Assembly (NCBI GenBank): GCA_030524105.1
Contig: JAUNHE010000001.1
Location: 62,001 to 126,000 of the forward strand
Length of the DNA: 64,000 nt
Direction: 5' to 3'
Origin: Rothia sp. (in: high G+C Gram-positive bacteria)
GTDB taxonomy: Bacteria > Actinomycetota > Actinomycetes > Actinomycetales > Micrococcaceae
Shown here: positions 48,292-58,090 of the stretch, one piece after another
Numbering within the stretch: the stretch's first letter is position 1
How the letters are laid out: the number at the start of each line of letters is the position of its first letter
Program-made: the position numbers and the translations under genes
The notes under the pieces: model-generated
Database searches by the model: none
Seen by the model: the letters and a program-made list of their open reading frames with translations, nothing else
Told to the model about the DNA's origin: nothing

Positions 48292-49738
48292 GAACAGGCA
48301 AGCGGGAGATTTTATGGTGGGAGATCTGCTTGAGCTTACCCCGCAGAGAGTAGCTCACGGTGGTGCCTTGGTTGCCCGGGTTGAGGGCAGGGTAATTTTT
48401 GTGCGCCACGCTGTGCTGGGTGAAAAAGCTAGGGCTCGGATCAGCTACTGCGGCCCCCAGAACCGCTACTACCAGGCGGACCTCGTAGAAGTACTGGAGC
48501 CTTCTGAGCAACGGCGCGAGCACCCCTGGCCTGAGGCAGATGCCTTGCTGGCTGCAGCCCAGGCTACTGAGCCTTTAGGTGGCATGGAATACGGTCACCT
48601 TAAACCTAGTGAGCAAAGACGCTATAAGCTGGCTATCCTGCGGGAGCAGCTAAGCCGTTTGGGGGGTTTAGATCCTGAGTCGCCAGCTCTTAAGAGCCTG
48701 CGAGTAGAGCAGGTTGCGCAAGCAGATACGGGTGTTCGAACCCGGGTTCACTTTGGGGTGGATGGCTCTGGCCGTATTGGCATGTATGCCTACCGCAGTT
48801 CTCGGCCCCGGGCGGTGGCGAGCTTCCCGGCAGCCCTAGACTCCATCAACAATTTGAACTTAGCGGCCATAGATTTTACCGGGGTAGACAGGGTAGATGT
48901 TGCGGCAAGTTCATCAGGACAGCTTCTCGTGCAGTGCAGCCTGGCGGCAGGGGCGGAGCAGCTTGCTCCAAGGATTGCTGAGCGCTGCCGGCAGGCCTGG
49001 GGGCAGCAGCTGGGTCGCTCTATTAGTTTGCAGCTGAGAACCCCTCCTGGGACTGGTCGGTCGAAGCAGGCTAAAGCAAGGACAGCTCTGCTGATAGGAT
49101 CCGATATTTTGCGGGAGAGCCTGAGCCTGGATGGTCAGTCTTTTACCTGGGAGGTTTCTGCCGGTGCTTTTTGGCAGAATCACCGAGCTGCTCCCGCTGT
49201 TCTTGCTCACGCGGTTTATGAGCTGGCCCAGTTTAAGCAGGGGCAGTGTATTTATGATCTCTACAGTGGGGCCGGTCTTTTTGCTGCCTTAGCTGCCCAC
49301 GGTGTAGGTGCTACTGGCCGGGTGCTGAGCATAGAAGGTTCTGCCGTCAGCAGCGCCGATGCTGCCAGAAATTTGGCTGAAGGTGGTCCAGCTCGTAGCG
49401 ACAGGTCTGCCGGGGCTCAGGTTGAGGTGTCCTGCCAGGAGGTTGGCAAGGCCCTTGCTGGCCTGCTAGCTCAGGTGCGTTCGGGGGCTAGTCCCCGGCC
49501 TCACAGCATTATCATGGATCCGCCTCGGGAAGGGGCCGGTAAGGCTGTGCTGGAAAAAGTTACCGCCCTGAAGCCAGACCAGCTTATCTATCTTTCCTGT
49601 GATCCTGCTTCTTTGGGGCGGGATTGTGCTTACTTGAGGAGGCAGGGCTGGCAGGTGGCAGGGTTAACCGCTTACGATCTTTACCCCAATACCCACCACC
49701 TTGAAACTCTGGCGCTGTTTAGGCCTTATCCAGCTTGA
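48284..49738 (+). CDS. TRAM-domain SAM-dependent RNA methyltransferase (TrmA/RumA family)
   Basis: Methylates a uridine at C5 in rRNA or tRNA. The 484-residue chain has an N-terminal TRAM domain (about 5-65, GDLLELTPQRVAHGGALVARVEGRVIFVRHAVLGEKARARI). The methyltransferase part has IYDLYSGAGLFAALAA near 325 (SAM site), DPPREGAGKAVLEKV near 410, and YLSCDPASLGRDCAYL near 440 with the catalytic Cys. The usual four-Cys iron-sulfur motif of RumA is not seen, as in most actinobacterial members. Starts inside the permease end, so translation is coupled. Confidence 0.92.
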   Translation: MAKNRQAGDFMVGDLLELTPQRVAHGGALVARVEGRVIFVRHAVLGEKARARISYCGPQNRYYQADLVEVLEPSEQRREHPWPEADALLAAAQATEPLGGMEYGHLKPSEQRRYKLAILREQLSRLGGLDPESPALKSLRVEQVAQADTGVRTRVHFGVDGSGRIGMYAYRSSRPRAVASFPAALDSINNLNLAAIDFTGVDRVDVAASSSGQLLVQCSLAAGAEQLAPRIAERCRQAWGQQLGRSISLQLRTPPGTGRSKQAKARTALLIGSDILRESLSLDGQSFTWEVSAGAFWQNHRAAPAVLAHAVYELAQFKQGQCIYDLYSGAGLFAALAAHGVGATGRVLSIEGSAVSSADAARNLAEGGPARSDRSAGAQVEVSCQEVGKALAGLLAQVRSGASPRPHSIIMDPPREGAGKAVLEKVTALKPDQLIYLSCDPASLGRDCAYLRRQGWQVAGLTAYDLYPNTHHLETLALFRPYPA

Positions 49739-49925
49739 CTAGAGCAATAATAAGACAGAGTATTTAGTCATGTTTTTATTGCGAAAATAAAGAAGGGCTT
49801 CTTGCCTGTACACTTGTAACGATAGAGCTTAGTGTCAATCTGTCTCTAAGAGAGCATCACATCCTCGATTCAGCCTGCTAAGGCTGGGCAGAGTACAGGA
49901 ATGACAGTGTCGAGAGGAGTTCCAC

Positions 49926-52616
49926 GTGAGCAAAGTGGATAGCTTCGGTTCCAAAGGCGTACTCGACGTTAACGGAACTGAATATGAAATCTACCGTCTA
50001 AACAAGGTTCAAGGATCCGAAAAACTTCCCTATTCCCTTAAAGTTCTTTTAGAGAACCTCTTACGCACCGAAGATGCTGCCAATATTACAGCTGATCATA
50101 TCCGGGCTTTGGCAAACTGGGATCCTAAGGCAGAGCCCAGCACCGAGATCCAGTTCACCCCTGCCCGCGTTATTATGCAGGACTTTACCGGTGTTCCCTG
50201 CGTTGTGGATCTGGCCACCATGCGTGAGGCTGTCAAAGATCTTGGTGGGGATCCAGCAAAAATTAATCCCCTGGCACCGGCAGAGCTGGTTATTGACCAC
50301 TCGGTTCAGATTGATGCCTTTGGTACAGCGGATGCTATTACCCGCAATATGGATATTGAATACCAGCGTAACGGGGAACGCTATAAGTTTTTGCGCTGGG
50401 GCCAGGGAACCTTCAGCGATTTTAAGGTTGTTCCACCGGGCATGGGGATTGTGCACCAGGTTAATATTGAGTATCTGGCTCGCACTGTTATGGCTCGGCA
50501 GAGCGGTGATGTTTTGCGGGCCTACCCAGATACGGTAGTTGGCACAGATTCACATACCACCATGGTTAACGGTCTCGGCGTTTTGGGCTGGGGCGTTGGG
50601 GGTATCGAGGCAGAGGCAGCCATGTTGGGCCAGCCCGTTTCTATGCTCATTCCTCAGGTTGTTGGTTTTAAACTCACGGGGTCCATTCCGTCTGGTGCAA
50701 CGGCAACAGACGTTGTCCTGACCATCACCCAGATGCTGCGTGAGCTAGGCGTTGTTGGCAAGTTTGTGGAGTTCTATGGCGACGGTGTCGGCCAGGTTCC
50801 GCTGGCCAACCGTGCCACTATTGGTAACATGAGCCCGGAATTTGGCTCGACGGCGGCGATTTTCCCCATTGACCAGAACACCCTGGATTATCTGCGGCTG
50901 ACGGGCCGTTCAAAGGAGCAGGTTGCCCTGGTTGAGGCCTACACCAAGGAGCAGGGGCTGTGGCATGATCCTTCGGTAGAGGTTGAATACTCGGAATACT
51001 TGGAGCTGGATCTATCTACTGTTGTTCCTTCTATTGCCGGGCCAAAGCGCCCCCAGGATCGGATCCAGCTTGATCGGGCTAAGGCCCAGTACCAGTCCGA
51101 TATCAGCGCTTATGCCCAGGCTGGGGAAGAAGAAAAATCTGTTGCCCTTTCTATGGCTGATGGCCGCAAGTTCCAGTTGGAAAACGGGGCTGTTTCTATT
51201 GCTTCTATTACCTCCTGTACCAACACATCAAACCCGTCTGTGATGATGGCTGCCGGTGTCTTGGCCCGTAATGCGGCAGCTAAGGGCTTGACCGCTAAAC
51301 CCTGGGTTAAGACCTCTATTGCTCCGGGTTCTAAGGTGGTTACTGACTACTACAAGAAGGCCGGTTTGCTGCCCGATCTAGAAGCACTCGGGTTTTATAT
51401 TGTAGGTTATGGTTGCGCAACCTGTATCGGTAACTCTGGCCCGCTTGAGCCAGAAATTTCTGAGGCTATTCAGGCTAACGATCTTTCGGTTACTGCGGTC
51501 CTTTCCGGTAACCGTAACTTTGAGGGCAGGATTTCTCCAGACGTTAAAATGAACTATCTGGCATCTCCTCCCTTGGTGATTGCCTACGCCCTGGCTGGCA
51601 CCATGAATTTTGACTTTGATAAGGATCCTCTGGGACAGGACCAGCAGGGTAAGGATGTTTACCTCAAGGATATTTGGCCCGATCCTGCCGAAGTGGAAGA
51701 AATCATTGCCTCAGCTGTAGATACCGAGATGTATGCTCAAGAGTACGGCACTATCTTTGACGGTGACCAGCGTTGGCAGTCTCTTGAAACACCCACCGGT
51801 AACACCTTTGATTGGGACCCGGAATCCACCTACGTGCGTAAGCCCCCTTATTTTGAGGGCATGACCATGAATCCTGATCCTGTGGCAGATATTGAGGGTG
51901 CACGAGTTCTGCTTAAACTTGGCGATTCGGTCACTACTGATCACATTTCACCAGCAGGTTCCTTTAAGGCAGATACTCCTGCCGGTAAGTACCTTGTTTC
52001 CCACGGTGTGGAGCGTAAGGATTTTAATTCCTATGGTTCGCGTCGCGGAAACCATGAGGTCATGATTCGAGGCACTTTTGCTAACATCCGTATCAAAAAC
52101 CAGCTTTTGGACGGGGTAGAAGGTGGCTTTACTCGGGACTTTACCCGTGATGGTGCTGAGTCTACGGTTTATGATGCTGCGCAGAATTATCAGGCCGCTG
52201 GAATTCCCCTGATTGTTTTGGGTGGTAAAGAGTACGGTACCGGTTCGTCTCGTGACTGGGCAGCCAAGGGGACCACTCTGCTGGGGGTTAAGGCTGTTAT
52301 TGCTGAGTCCTTTGAGCGGATTCACCGTTCTAATCTGATTGGGATGGGCGTTGTTCCGCTGCAGTTTCCCCAGGGCCAGTCACACCAGTCTCTGGGCTTG
52401 AGCGGTCAGGAAACCTACTCCATTAGCGGTCTTAGCCAGCTTAATGAGGGTAGTATTCCCCAGACCGTTAAGGTTACTGCTGTAGCAGAGGACGGTACTA
52501 GCACGGAGTTTGATGCCGTGGTTCGTATTGACACACCGGGTGAGGCTGATTACTACCGTAATGGTGGTATTTTGCAGTACGTCCTGCGTAATCTGGTTCG
52601 AAGCTCAGCTAGCTAA
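49926..52616 (+). CDS. acnA: Aconitate hydratase
   Basis: Isomerises citrate to isocitrate in the TCA cycle with a [4Fe-4S] cluster. The 896-residue length is typical of AcnA/IRP-type enzymes. Visible are [28 protein letters not shown], the first cluster Cys in [15 protein letters not shown] near 430, the other two in [13 protein letters not shown] near 497, and the C-terminal swivel domain with [21 protein letters not shown] 49926 follows GAGAGGAG. Monocistronic, with its own terminator; upstream 187 bases hold the promoter region. Confidence 0.97.
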   Translation: MSKVDSFGSKGVLDVNGTEYEIYRLNKVQGSEKLPYSLKVLLENLLRTEDAANITADHIRALANWDPKAEPSTEIQFTPARVIMQDFTGVPCVVDLATMREAVKDLGGDPAKINPLAPAELVIDHSVQIDAFGTADAITRNMDIEYQRNGERYKFLRWGQGTFSDFKVVPPGMGIVHQVNIEYLARTVMARQSGDVLRAYPDTVVGTDSHTTMVNGLGVLGWGVGGIEAEAAMLGQPVSMLIPQVVGFKLTGSIPSGATATDVVLTITQMLRELGVVGKFVEFYGDGVGQVPLANRATIGNMSPEFGSTAAIFPIDQNTLDYLRLTGRSKEQVALVEAYTKEQGLWHDPSVEVEYSEYLELDLSTVVPSIAGPKRPQDRIQLDRAKAQYQSDISAYAQAGEEEKSVALSMADGRKFQLENGAVSIASITSCTNTSNPSVMMAAGVLARNAAAKGLTAKPWVKTSIAPGSKVVTDYYKKAGLLPDLEALGFYIVGYGCATCIGNSGPLEPEISEAIQANDLSVTAVLSGNRNFEGRISPDVKMNYLASPPLVIAYALAGTMNFDFDKDPLGQDQQGKDVYLKDIWPDPAEVEEIIASAVDTEMYAQEYGTIFDGDQRWQSLETPTGNTFDWDPESTYVRKPPYFEGMTMNPDPVADIEGARVLLKLGDSVTTDHISPAGSFKADTPAGKYLVSHGVERKDFNSYGSRRGNHEVMIRGTFANIRIKNQLLDGVEGGFTRDFTRDGAESTVYDAAQNYQAAGIPLIVLGGKEYGTGSSRDWAAKGTTLLGVKAVIAESFERIHRSNLIGMGVVPLQFPQGQSHQSLGLSGQETYSISGLSQLNEGSIPQTVKVTAVAEDGTSTEFDAVVRIDTPGEADYYRNGGILQYVLRNLVRSSAS

Positions 52617-52635
52617 GCTGGCTTAGAAGGTTTAC

Positions 52636-52679
52636 AGTCCCGGGGAGCTATCCATAGGGTCAGGCTCCCCGGGACTTTT
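52636..52679 (+). terminator. Intrinsic terminator after acnA
   Basis: A perfect 13-bp stem pairs AGTCCCGGGGAGC (52636-52648) with GCTCCCCGGGACT (52664-52676), followed by TTTTCT. Confidence 0.93.
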
Positions 52680-52766
52680 CTGTAGCTGCCCAGGGTTTTA
52701 AGAGTCACGCTGTTTTCGTCCACTTTAATTCTTCTTTCCTTGAGCTGGCCTGTTAAAATATAGTTC

Positions 52767-53684
52767 ATGTCTAAAGAACCCATCTGGACTGCTGAGTCGC
52801 CTAATCTTGTGGTGCAGGCAGATAATTTAAAAGTTATTAAGGAACTACCAGATGAGTCCTTTCAACTTATCTATATTGATCCTCCCTTTAACACTGGCAA
52901 GGTGCAGCGACGGCAGAATCTAAAAACTGTCCGCTCACATCGGGGCAGCAGGATAGGGTATAAGGGGCAGACCTATCTCACAATCAAGGGTAAGACCGCC
53001 AGTTATGACGATTCTTTTGAAGATTTTTGGGAGTTTCTTTTACCCCGTCTAGAGGAGGCCTGGCGTTTACTTACTGCAAGTGGAACCCTGTATTTGCACC
53101 TGGATTACCGGGAAGTTCACTACGCTAAGGTGCTGTTGGACAGTCTTTTTGGTCGAGAATCTTTTTTGAACGAAATTATTTGGGCCTACGATTACGGCGC
53201 CCGCTCTAAAAAACGTTGGCCAACTAAGCACGACAATATTCTGGTTTACGTCAAAGACCCTAAAAAATATTATTTTGACAGCCAGGCTGTGGATCGGGAG
53301 CCCTATATGGCGCCGGGTTTGGTGACGCCAGAAAAGGTTGCTCTGGGTAAGTTACCAACCGATGTCTGGTGGCATACTATTGTTAGCCCTTCGGGTAAAG
53401 AAAAAACTGGCTACCCTACGCAGAAGCCGCTGGGAATTCTACGCCGCATTATTCAGGCCAGTTCGCAGCCGGGTGACTGGGTTTTGGATTTTTTTGGGGG
53501 CAGTGGCACAACCGGGCAGGCCGCCCTGGAGCTTAATAGAAATTTTGTGCTGGTTGATCAAAATAAGCAGGCCATTGATACCATGAAAAAACGTTTTGCC
53601 AATTTTACTGACCAAGACGGGGAGAAAAGGGCAGTTCACTTTGTGAAATTCCGTCAGCGTCCGCCCCGTCTGATTGAAGGTTAG
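52767..53684 (+). CDS. Orphan site-specific DNA methyltransferase (beta class)
   Basis: An S-adenosylmethionine-dependent DNA methylase of 305 residues. Catalytic motif IV (IDPPFNTGK, about 38-46) comes before the SAM-binding motif I (DFFGGSGTTGQAALE, about 240-254), with motif X (YPTQKPLGILRRII) between them: the beta arrangement of N6-adenine or N4-cytosine enzymes. No restriction gene is near. ATG 52767 has no ribosome site; TAAAAT at 52754-52759 ends 7 bases before it, so a leaderless transcript is plausible. Neighbours are housekeeping (acnA, dxs), so it is probably resident rather than part of an island. The recognition site cannot be read from the sequence. Confidence 0.92.
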   Translation: MSKEPIWTAESPNLVVQADNLKVIKELPDESFQLIYIDPPFNTGKVQRRQNLKTVRSHRGSRIGYKGQTYLTIKGKTASYDDSFEDFWEFLLPRLEEAWRLLTASGTLYLHLDYREVHYAKVLLDSLFGRESFLNEIIWAYDYGARSKKRWPTKHDNILVYVKDPKKYYFDSQAVDREPYMAPGLVTPEKVALGKLPTDVWWHTIVSPSGKEKTGYPTQKPLGILRRIIQASSQPGDWVLDFFGGSGTTGQAALELNRNFVLVDQNKQAIDTMKKRFANFTDQDGEKRAVHFVKFRQRPPRLIEG

Positions 53685-53807
53685 GGCTGGAAATCTGGCC
53701 TTGGCTCTTGCTCTGATGCGGTTCTAGGTCGATGGAGGCGCAGCCATAATTAAGTGTGTGCAGCAGAAAACGGGTAAAGTTGGAGGGACGCAATCACACG
53801 ATCTGGG

Positions 53808-53829
53808 CAGGCTGCATTTTAGCCTGTTT
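53808..53829 (+). terminator. Weak terminator after the DNA methyltransferase gene
   Basis: A 6-bp stem pairs CAGGCT (53808-53813) with AGCCTG (53821-53826), followed by TTTA. It lies in the 206-base gap before dxs, which otherwise shows only the dxs ribosome site (GAGGAG). Confidence 0.4.
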
Positions 53830-53890
53830 ACATAGTGCCTTATTGAAGTTGTGGGCTAGCTGATTCAGCATACATTGTGAGGAGAACATA

Positions 53891-55867
53891 GTGGGATTTC
53901 TTGAGCAAATCTCTGAACCTAAGCATCTGCGTTCCTTATCTTTTGGGCAGCTTAGGGAGCTTTCGCAAGAAATCCGTGATTTTCTTATCAAACACGTTGC
54001 CCAGACCGGGGGGCATTTAGGACCTAATTTAGGGGTTGTTGAACTGACCTTAGGTATTCATCGAGTTTTTGACTCTCCCAGGGACTCTATTATTTTTGAT
54101 ACGGGGCATCAGGCTTATGTTCATAAGCTGGTGACGGGCAGGCAGAATTTTGCAACCTTGCGTCAGAAAGGTGGAATCGCTGGCTACCCTGAGCGGGCAG
54201 AATCTGTCCACGACATTGTGGAGTCTTCCCATGCCTCATCTTCTTTGAGCTGGGCTGACGGCATTTCACGTGCCCATAAGCTTAAGGGTGAGCCGGGCCG
54301 TTACACGGTGGCTCTTATTGGTGATGGCGCTTTGACCGGGGGAATGGCTTGGGAAGCGATTAACAATATAGCGACGGATAAACACCGCCGGGTGGTGATT
54401 GTTGTTAATGACAATGGCCGCTCCTATGCCCCTACTGTAGGCGGCTTTGCTGAACACATGGCAGAACTTCAGCTGGAGTTGCAAAACCGGCTGGATAGCG
54501 TTCGGCTGGATCGCCGCTATGACCGGGCTATGGACGGTTTAAAGAAGTCTCTGCAGAAGAGTGGGACTTTGGGAAAGACCATCTACCGTGGTTTACACGG
54601 CATGAAGGCGGGTATTAAGGACATTGTTGTTCCTAATGGTCTTTTTGAAGATCTGGGGATGAAGTATGTTGGTCCTATTGATGGCCATGATCAGGAGGCA
54701 GTTGAGAAGGCTCTGCGAGCTGCCAAGAATTTTGCCGGCCCTGTCATTGTGCATGCCATTACAGAAAAGGGCCGTGGTTATGGTCCTGCCCGGGCGCATG
54801 AGGAGGATCAATTTCATGCTGTTGGTAAGATCGATCCTTTGACCGGTGTGCCGCTTAGCTCTGGTTCTGGCCAGTCTTGGACTGGAGTTTTTGCTGAAGA
54901 GATTAAGCAGCTTGCCGACGAACGGGAGGATATCGTTGGTATTACGGGCGCTATGCTGATTCCAGTGGGCTTAAAACCTATGCAGCAGGCCCATCCGGAG
55001 CGGGTTATTGATGTTGGTATTGCTGAGCAGCATGCTGTTGCTATGAGTGCAGGGTTAGCTTTTGCCGGCCTGCATCCGGTCATTGCTCTTTATGCTACTT
55101 TTTTGAATCGGGGTTTTGATCAGTTACTGATGGATGTTGCCCTACACGGTGCCGGGGTTACCTTGGTTTTGGATCGGTCGGGTATTACGGGCCCGGACGG
55201 CCCTAGCCACCACGGCATGTGGGATTTGGCCTTGTTGCAGTTTATCCCGGGCCTGCATATGGCTGCCCCCCGGGATGCTAGCCGTTTGCGGGAGCAGCTG
55301 CGTGAAGCTCTTGCTATTAATACTGCCCCTACTGTGCTGCGCTACCCTAAGGGTAGTGTGGGCCAGGATATTCCTGCCTTGGAACGTCTGGCTGACGGGG
55401 TGGATCTGCTGGGTCTAAGCGGGACCCCTGATGAACAGTCAGGCCAGCGAGATGTGCTGCTGGTAGCTGTGGGCGCTATGGCGGAGTTGGCTCTGGGTGT
55501 TCTTAAAAGCCTGGAGGAGGTGGGGGTATCTGGGACGGTACTGGATCCCCGCTGGGTTATGCCGGTGCCCAGTTCTGTGATTGAGGCTGCCCGCGGTCAC
55601 CGTATTGTTGTGGTGCTTGAGGACGGTGTGCGTGCTGGTGGTGTGGGGTCGCGGATCCGTCAGGAGATGCGTGCTCGGGGGGTTGATACGGCTTTGAATG
55701 AGGTGGGTTTGCCCGCTGAGTTTATCAAGCATGCTTCGCGTGAGGAGATTTTTGAAGAGGTGGGGCTGACGGTGGAAAAGATTAGCGCCGATACCTTGGC
55801 TCAACTTTCTGGCCAGATGGTTCCCTACGCCCGGGGTAAGGGAGAAAAGCCTAACCACGCTAGCTGA
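53891..55867 (+). CDS. dxs: 1-deoxy-D-xylulose-5-phosphate synthase
   Basis: First enzyme of the MEP isoprenoid pathway, joining pyruvate and glyceraldehyde 3-phosphate with thiamine diphosphate. In 658 residues: the DXS start HLGPNLGVVELTLGIHRVFDSPRD, the TPP/Mg motif GDGALTGGMAWEAINNI near 145, and the transketolase-like middle domain with DVGIAEQHAVAMSAGLAFAG near 375 and DRSGITGPDGPSHHGMWDLALL near 430. GTG 53891 follows GAGGAG. Its 3' end is notably G/T-rich on the coding strand. Confidence 0.97.
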   Translation: MGFLEQISEPKHLRSLSFGQLRELSQEIRDFLIKHVAQTGGHLGPNLGVVELTLGIHRVFDSPRDSIIFDTGHQAYVHKLVTGRQNFATLRQKGGIAGYPERAESVHDIVESSHASSSLSWADGISRAHKLKGEPGRYTVALIGDGALTGGMAWEAINNIATDKHRRVVIVVNDNGRSYAPTVGGFAEHMAELQLELQNRLDSVRLDRRYDRAMDGLKKSLQKSGTLGKTIYRGLHGMKAGIKDIVVPNGLFEDLGMKYVGPIDGHDQEAVEKALRAAKNFAGPVIVHAITEKGRGYGPARAHEEDQFHAVGKIDPLTGVPLSSGSGQSWTGVFAEEIKQLADEREDIVGITGAMLIPVGLKPMQQAHPERVIDVGIAEQHAVAMSAGLAFAGLHPVIALYATFLNRGFDQLLMDVALHGAGVTLVLDRSGITGPDGPSHHGMWDLALLQFIPGLHMAAPRDASRLREQLREALAINTAPTVLRYPKGSVGQDIPALERLADGVDLLGLSGTPDEQSGQRDVLLVAVGAMAELALGVLKSLEEVGVSGTVLDPRWVMPVPSSVIEAARGHRIVVVLEDGVRAGGVGSRIRQEMRARGVDTALNEVGLPAEFIKHASREEIFEEVGLTVEKISADTLAQLSGQMVPYARGKGEKPNHAS

Positions 55868-55885
55868 GGGGCTTAGTTGGCTCTG

Positions 55886-56347
55886 CTAGGCCTGGGAGAC
55901 GATTATTCTGCCGTCTTTTTCTTCTGCCTTAAATTCCGGTAGGGCTGTTGGAGCTGGCCCGCCGTTGACGGATCCGTCTTGGATGGAGAACTGGGAGGCA
56001 TGGCAGGGGCAGGCCAGCACCTTGTTTTGGACGTTGAGGACGCAGCCTTGGTGGGTGCAGACTGAACTGAAAGCTTTAAATTCACCTTCTGTGGGCTGGG
56101 TTACCATGACTGTTAAGTTGCCGGCGGTGGCTTTGACGGCTCCTCCTACGGGTACTTCTGAGGCAGCTATGACGTCTGTTGGCTGGCTGGGGGCTTGGGC
56201 ATCTATGGGGCTGCCTGCGCTGGGGGAGGAGCTGGACTGGTTGTTGGCGCAGCTTGCTAGAGGTAGTGCGGCGGCGCTGAGTCCGGCACCGTTGAGTACG
56301 GTGCGGCGGCTGGGGTAAAGAGGGGTCTGCTCTTTTTTGGTTGTCAT
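55886..56347 (-). CDS. Secreted Rieske [2Fe-2S] lipoprotein-like protein
   Basis: A 153-residue protein. A twin-arginine signal (PSRRTVLNGAGLSAAALPLASC) ends in a lipobox-like LASC, so it is probably exported folded and anchored by lipid. A Ser/Pro-rich linker follows, then the Rieske domain with CTHQGCVLN and CPCHASQFSIQDGSVNGGPA (two Cys-x-His pairs binding the cluster, plus the disulfide Cys). The redox partner is unknown. ATG 56347 is preferred because GGAGAAG lies upstream; an in-frame ATG at 56362 is less likely. It is convergent with dxs, 18 bases apart. Confidence 0.9.
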   Translation of the reverse strand: MTTKKEQTPLYPSRRTVLNGAGLSAAALPLASCANNQSSSSPSAGSPIDAQAPSQPTDVIAASEVPVGGAVKATAGNLTVMVTQPTEGEFKAFSSVCTHQGCVLNVQNKVLACPCHASQFSIQDGSVNGGPAPTALPEFKAEEKDGRIIVSQA

Positions 56348-56371
56348 GGGTGACTTCTCCATTTTTAGTGC

Positions 56372-57643
56372 TTACTGTTCTTGAGCTAAAACTTCTGTAA
56401 AGATGGGTTCTAGTACTGGGGTGACGAGCTTTATTTGCCAGTTTCTTGCCCCCAGCTCAGCTAGAATGCGGGAGATTTCTGCTTGGCTGGGTCTTTGTGG
56501 CGGATCCCAGCATAGCCTTCGGAGTGAATCCGGTGCAAGTATGTTTTCGGCTGGAATGTTGGTGTGGTTTGCTAGGGCTGTTACTGCTTCTTTGGAGCGG
56601 TGGATGAGGGTAAAGGAGTTGGGCCGTTTGGTTTCCCAGGCTTTAATGGGGGGCGGGCCCTGGGCCGGGATAGTGTAGGGTACCGGTGTTTTTTCCTTGC
56701 GGGCGGCGGCTATAGCCCCTACCCAGCGGGGGGCTTCCTTTCGCAGGTTTTTGCTTTGAAAACCTGGGATGACCAGTACGTCTGGTACGGTTTGTGGCAT
56801 GGATCGGGCTGCTTGAATGAGGGCGGCATCGGTTAGGAGTCTTTTGGGGGCAATATCCTTTTTTTGGGCTAGTTTTTCGCGTTCGTACCAGAGATTACGT
56901 AGGGCTGTGAGCTGGCGGCGATTTTTGACGGAGTGGATTCCTTTTGTTTTACGCCAGGGGTCCTGGGGTTTTTCTTTGGTTTTACCCTGGCTAAGATGCT
57001 TAAATTCTTCGAGGGCAAAGGCCCATTTTCCTTGTTTTTTGAGGACTTCTTCAAGGGCGTCCCGTAGGTCAAGGAGGATTTCGACGTCTAGGGCAGCATA
57101 GTTAAGCCAGTCCAGGGGGAGTGGACGTTTGGACCAGTCGACGGCGGAGTGTTCTTTGGCGAGTTTATAACCGAGGAGTTGTTCTACAACGGAGCTGAGG
57201 CCAACACGTTCGAATCCGGCGAGTCTGGCCGCTAGTTCTGTGTCAAAAAGCAGGTCGGGAACCATGCCTAGGTCTTGTAGGCAGGGCAGATCTTGTCCTG
57301 CTGCGTGGAGGACCCATTCGGCGCCTTTGAGTGCTTTGTTGATGGGGGTGAGGTCAGCAAAGGCTTCTGGATCGATGAGTATGATGCCTGAGTTACTGCG
57401 TTTGAGCTGTACCAGGAAGGCTCGCTGGCCGTAGCGGATGCCGGAGGCTCTTTCGGTGTCTAGGGCTACCGGTCCTTGGGAGCTGGCTAGAAGATTAGCG
57501 GCATGGTGCAGGCCTCGCTGAGTGCTGATAACTGCGGGGATACCTTCTGCCGGTTCCTGCAAGGCAACTACGTCCGGTATCTCTAAGGTGTCTAGACCCA
57601 ACTGCTGACAGGTTAGATCACTAGCCTGAGTTGAATCACTCAT
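56372..57643 (-). CDS. Ribonuclease D-like 3'-5' exonuclease with HRDC domain
   Basis: A 423-residue protein. The DEDD exonuclease domain has VALDTERASGIRYGQRAFLVQL (first Asp and Glu), DTELAARLAGFERVGLSSVVEQLLG and YAALDVEILLDLRDAL (last Asp). An HRDC domain follows at about 225-300 (RRQLTALRNLWYEREKLAQKKDIAPKRLLTDAALI). The C-terminal 120 residues are typical of the actinobacterial form. ATG 57643 is chosen because the residues before it are not conserved. In relatives it lies beside dxs. It is the last gene left of the composition switch. Confidence 0.9.
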   Translation of the reverse strand: MSDSTQASDLTCQQLGLDTLEIPDVVALQEPAEGIPAVISTQRGLHHAANLLASSQGPVALDTERASGIRYGQRAFLVQLKRSNSGIILIDPEAFADLTPINKALKGAEWVLHAAGQDLPCLQDLGMVPDLLFDTELAARLAGFERVGLSSVVEQLLGYKLAKEHSAVDWSKRPLPLDWLNYAALDVEILLDLRDALEEVLKKQGKWAFALEEFKHLSQGKTKEKPQDPWRKTKGIHSVKNRRQLTALRNLWYEREKLAQKKDIAPKRLLTDAALIQAARSMPQTVPDVLVIPGFQSKNLRKEAPRWVGAIAAARKEKTPVPYTIPAQGPPPIKAWETKRPNSFTLIHRSKEAVTALANHTNIPAENILAPDSLRRLCWDPPQRPSQAEISRILAELGARNWQIKLVTPVLEPIFTEVLAQEQ

Positions 57644-58090
57644 CAAAATAGTCTCGCTTTGTCGGTGTGCTTGCAGGGCTGCCGCGGGCAGCAGCATTCT
57701 CTCAGCTTTGTTAACTTGTGTATATTATTTTACGAGCTTTGAAGCGCTACCGGCAGAAGGGCGGGTCTAATGCCGGTCACTTATCCGGCATTTTCCTATA
57801 AACAAGGGGCGGATGTCGTCTAAAGCGAAGGATTTATCGGGGTGAGCTTGCCTAGCTAGCGGTCATGGCCTAGCTGGCAGGCGCTGGTTCGTGATCTTTA
57901 ACAGTCCAGTGCGTCTGGGGCGGCAGGTATATATTTTATAGTTGCTCTTAAAATTGTGTCTAAGTATTGCATATCACGTTAAGGTAAAGGTAAACTTTGA
58001 AGTGGTATTGCTACCTCCACAAGTACGGAACAAATTTCGCGCTGTTATTTTAATTATAAAAATCTTTATTGCAATGATTTATATAGTGTT
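57644..58090. other. AT-rich 447-base gap at the composition switch, with a dif-like candidate
   Basis: No credible gene. It holds the promoter side of the RNase D gene. At 57708-57735 TTGTTAACTTG-TGTATA-TTATTTTACGA resembles a dif site: the 6-base spacer equals that of E. coli dif and the right arm shares TTAT and TTA, but the left arm fits poorly. An orphan + strand terminator follows at 57769-57794. From about 57940 the sequence becomes very AT-rich, up to the breakpoint of the ABC remnant. Confidence 0.35.
57769..57794 (+). terminator. Orphan intrinsic terminator
   Basis: A perfect 8-bp stem pairs AATGCCGG (57769-57776) with CCGGCATT (57785-57792), followed by TTTT. No + strand gene ends before it, so it may be the end of a lost gene or of a small RNA. 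Confidence 0.55.

Noticed and set aside
52767-53684. Restriction-modification system
   Set aside because: No restriction endonuclease or specificity gene lies within several kilobases; neighbours are acnA and dxs.
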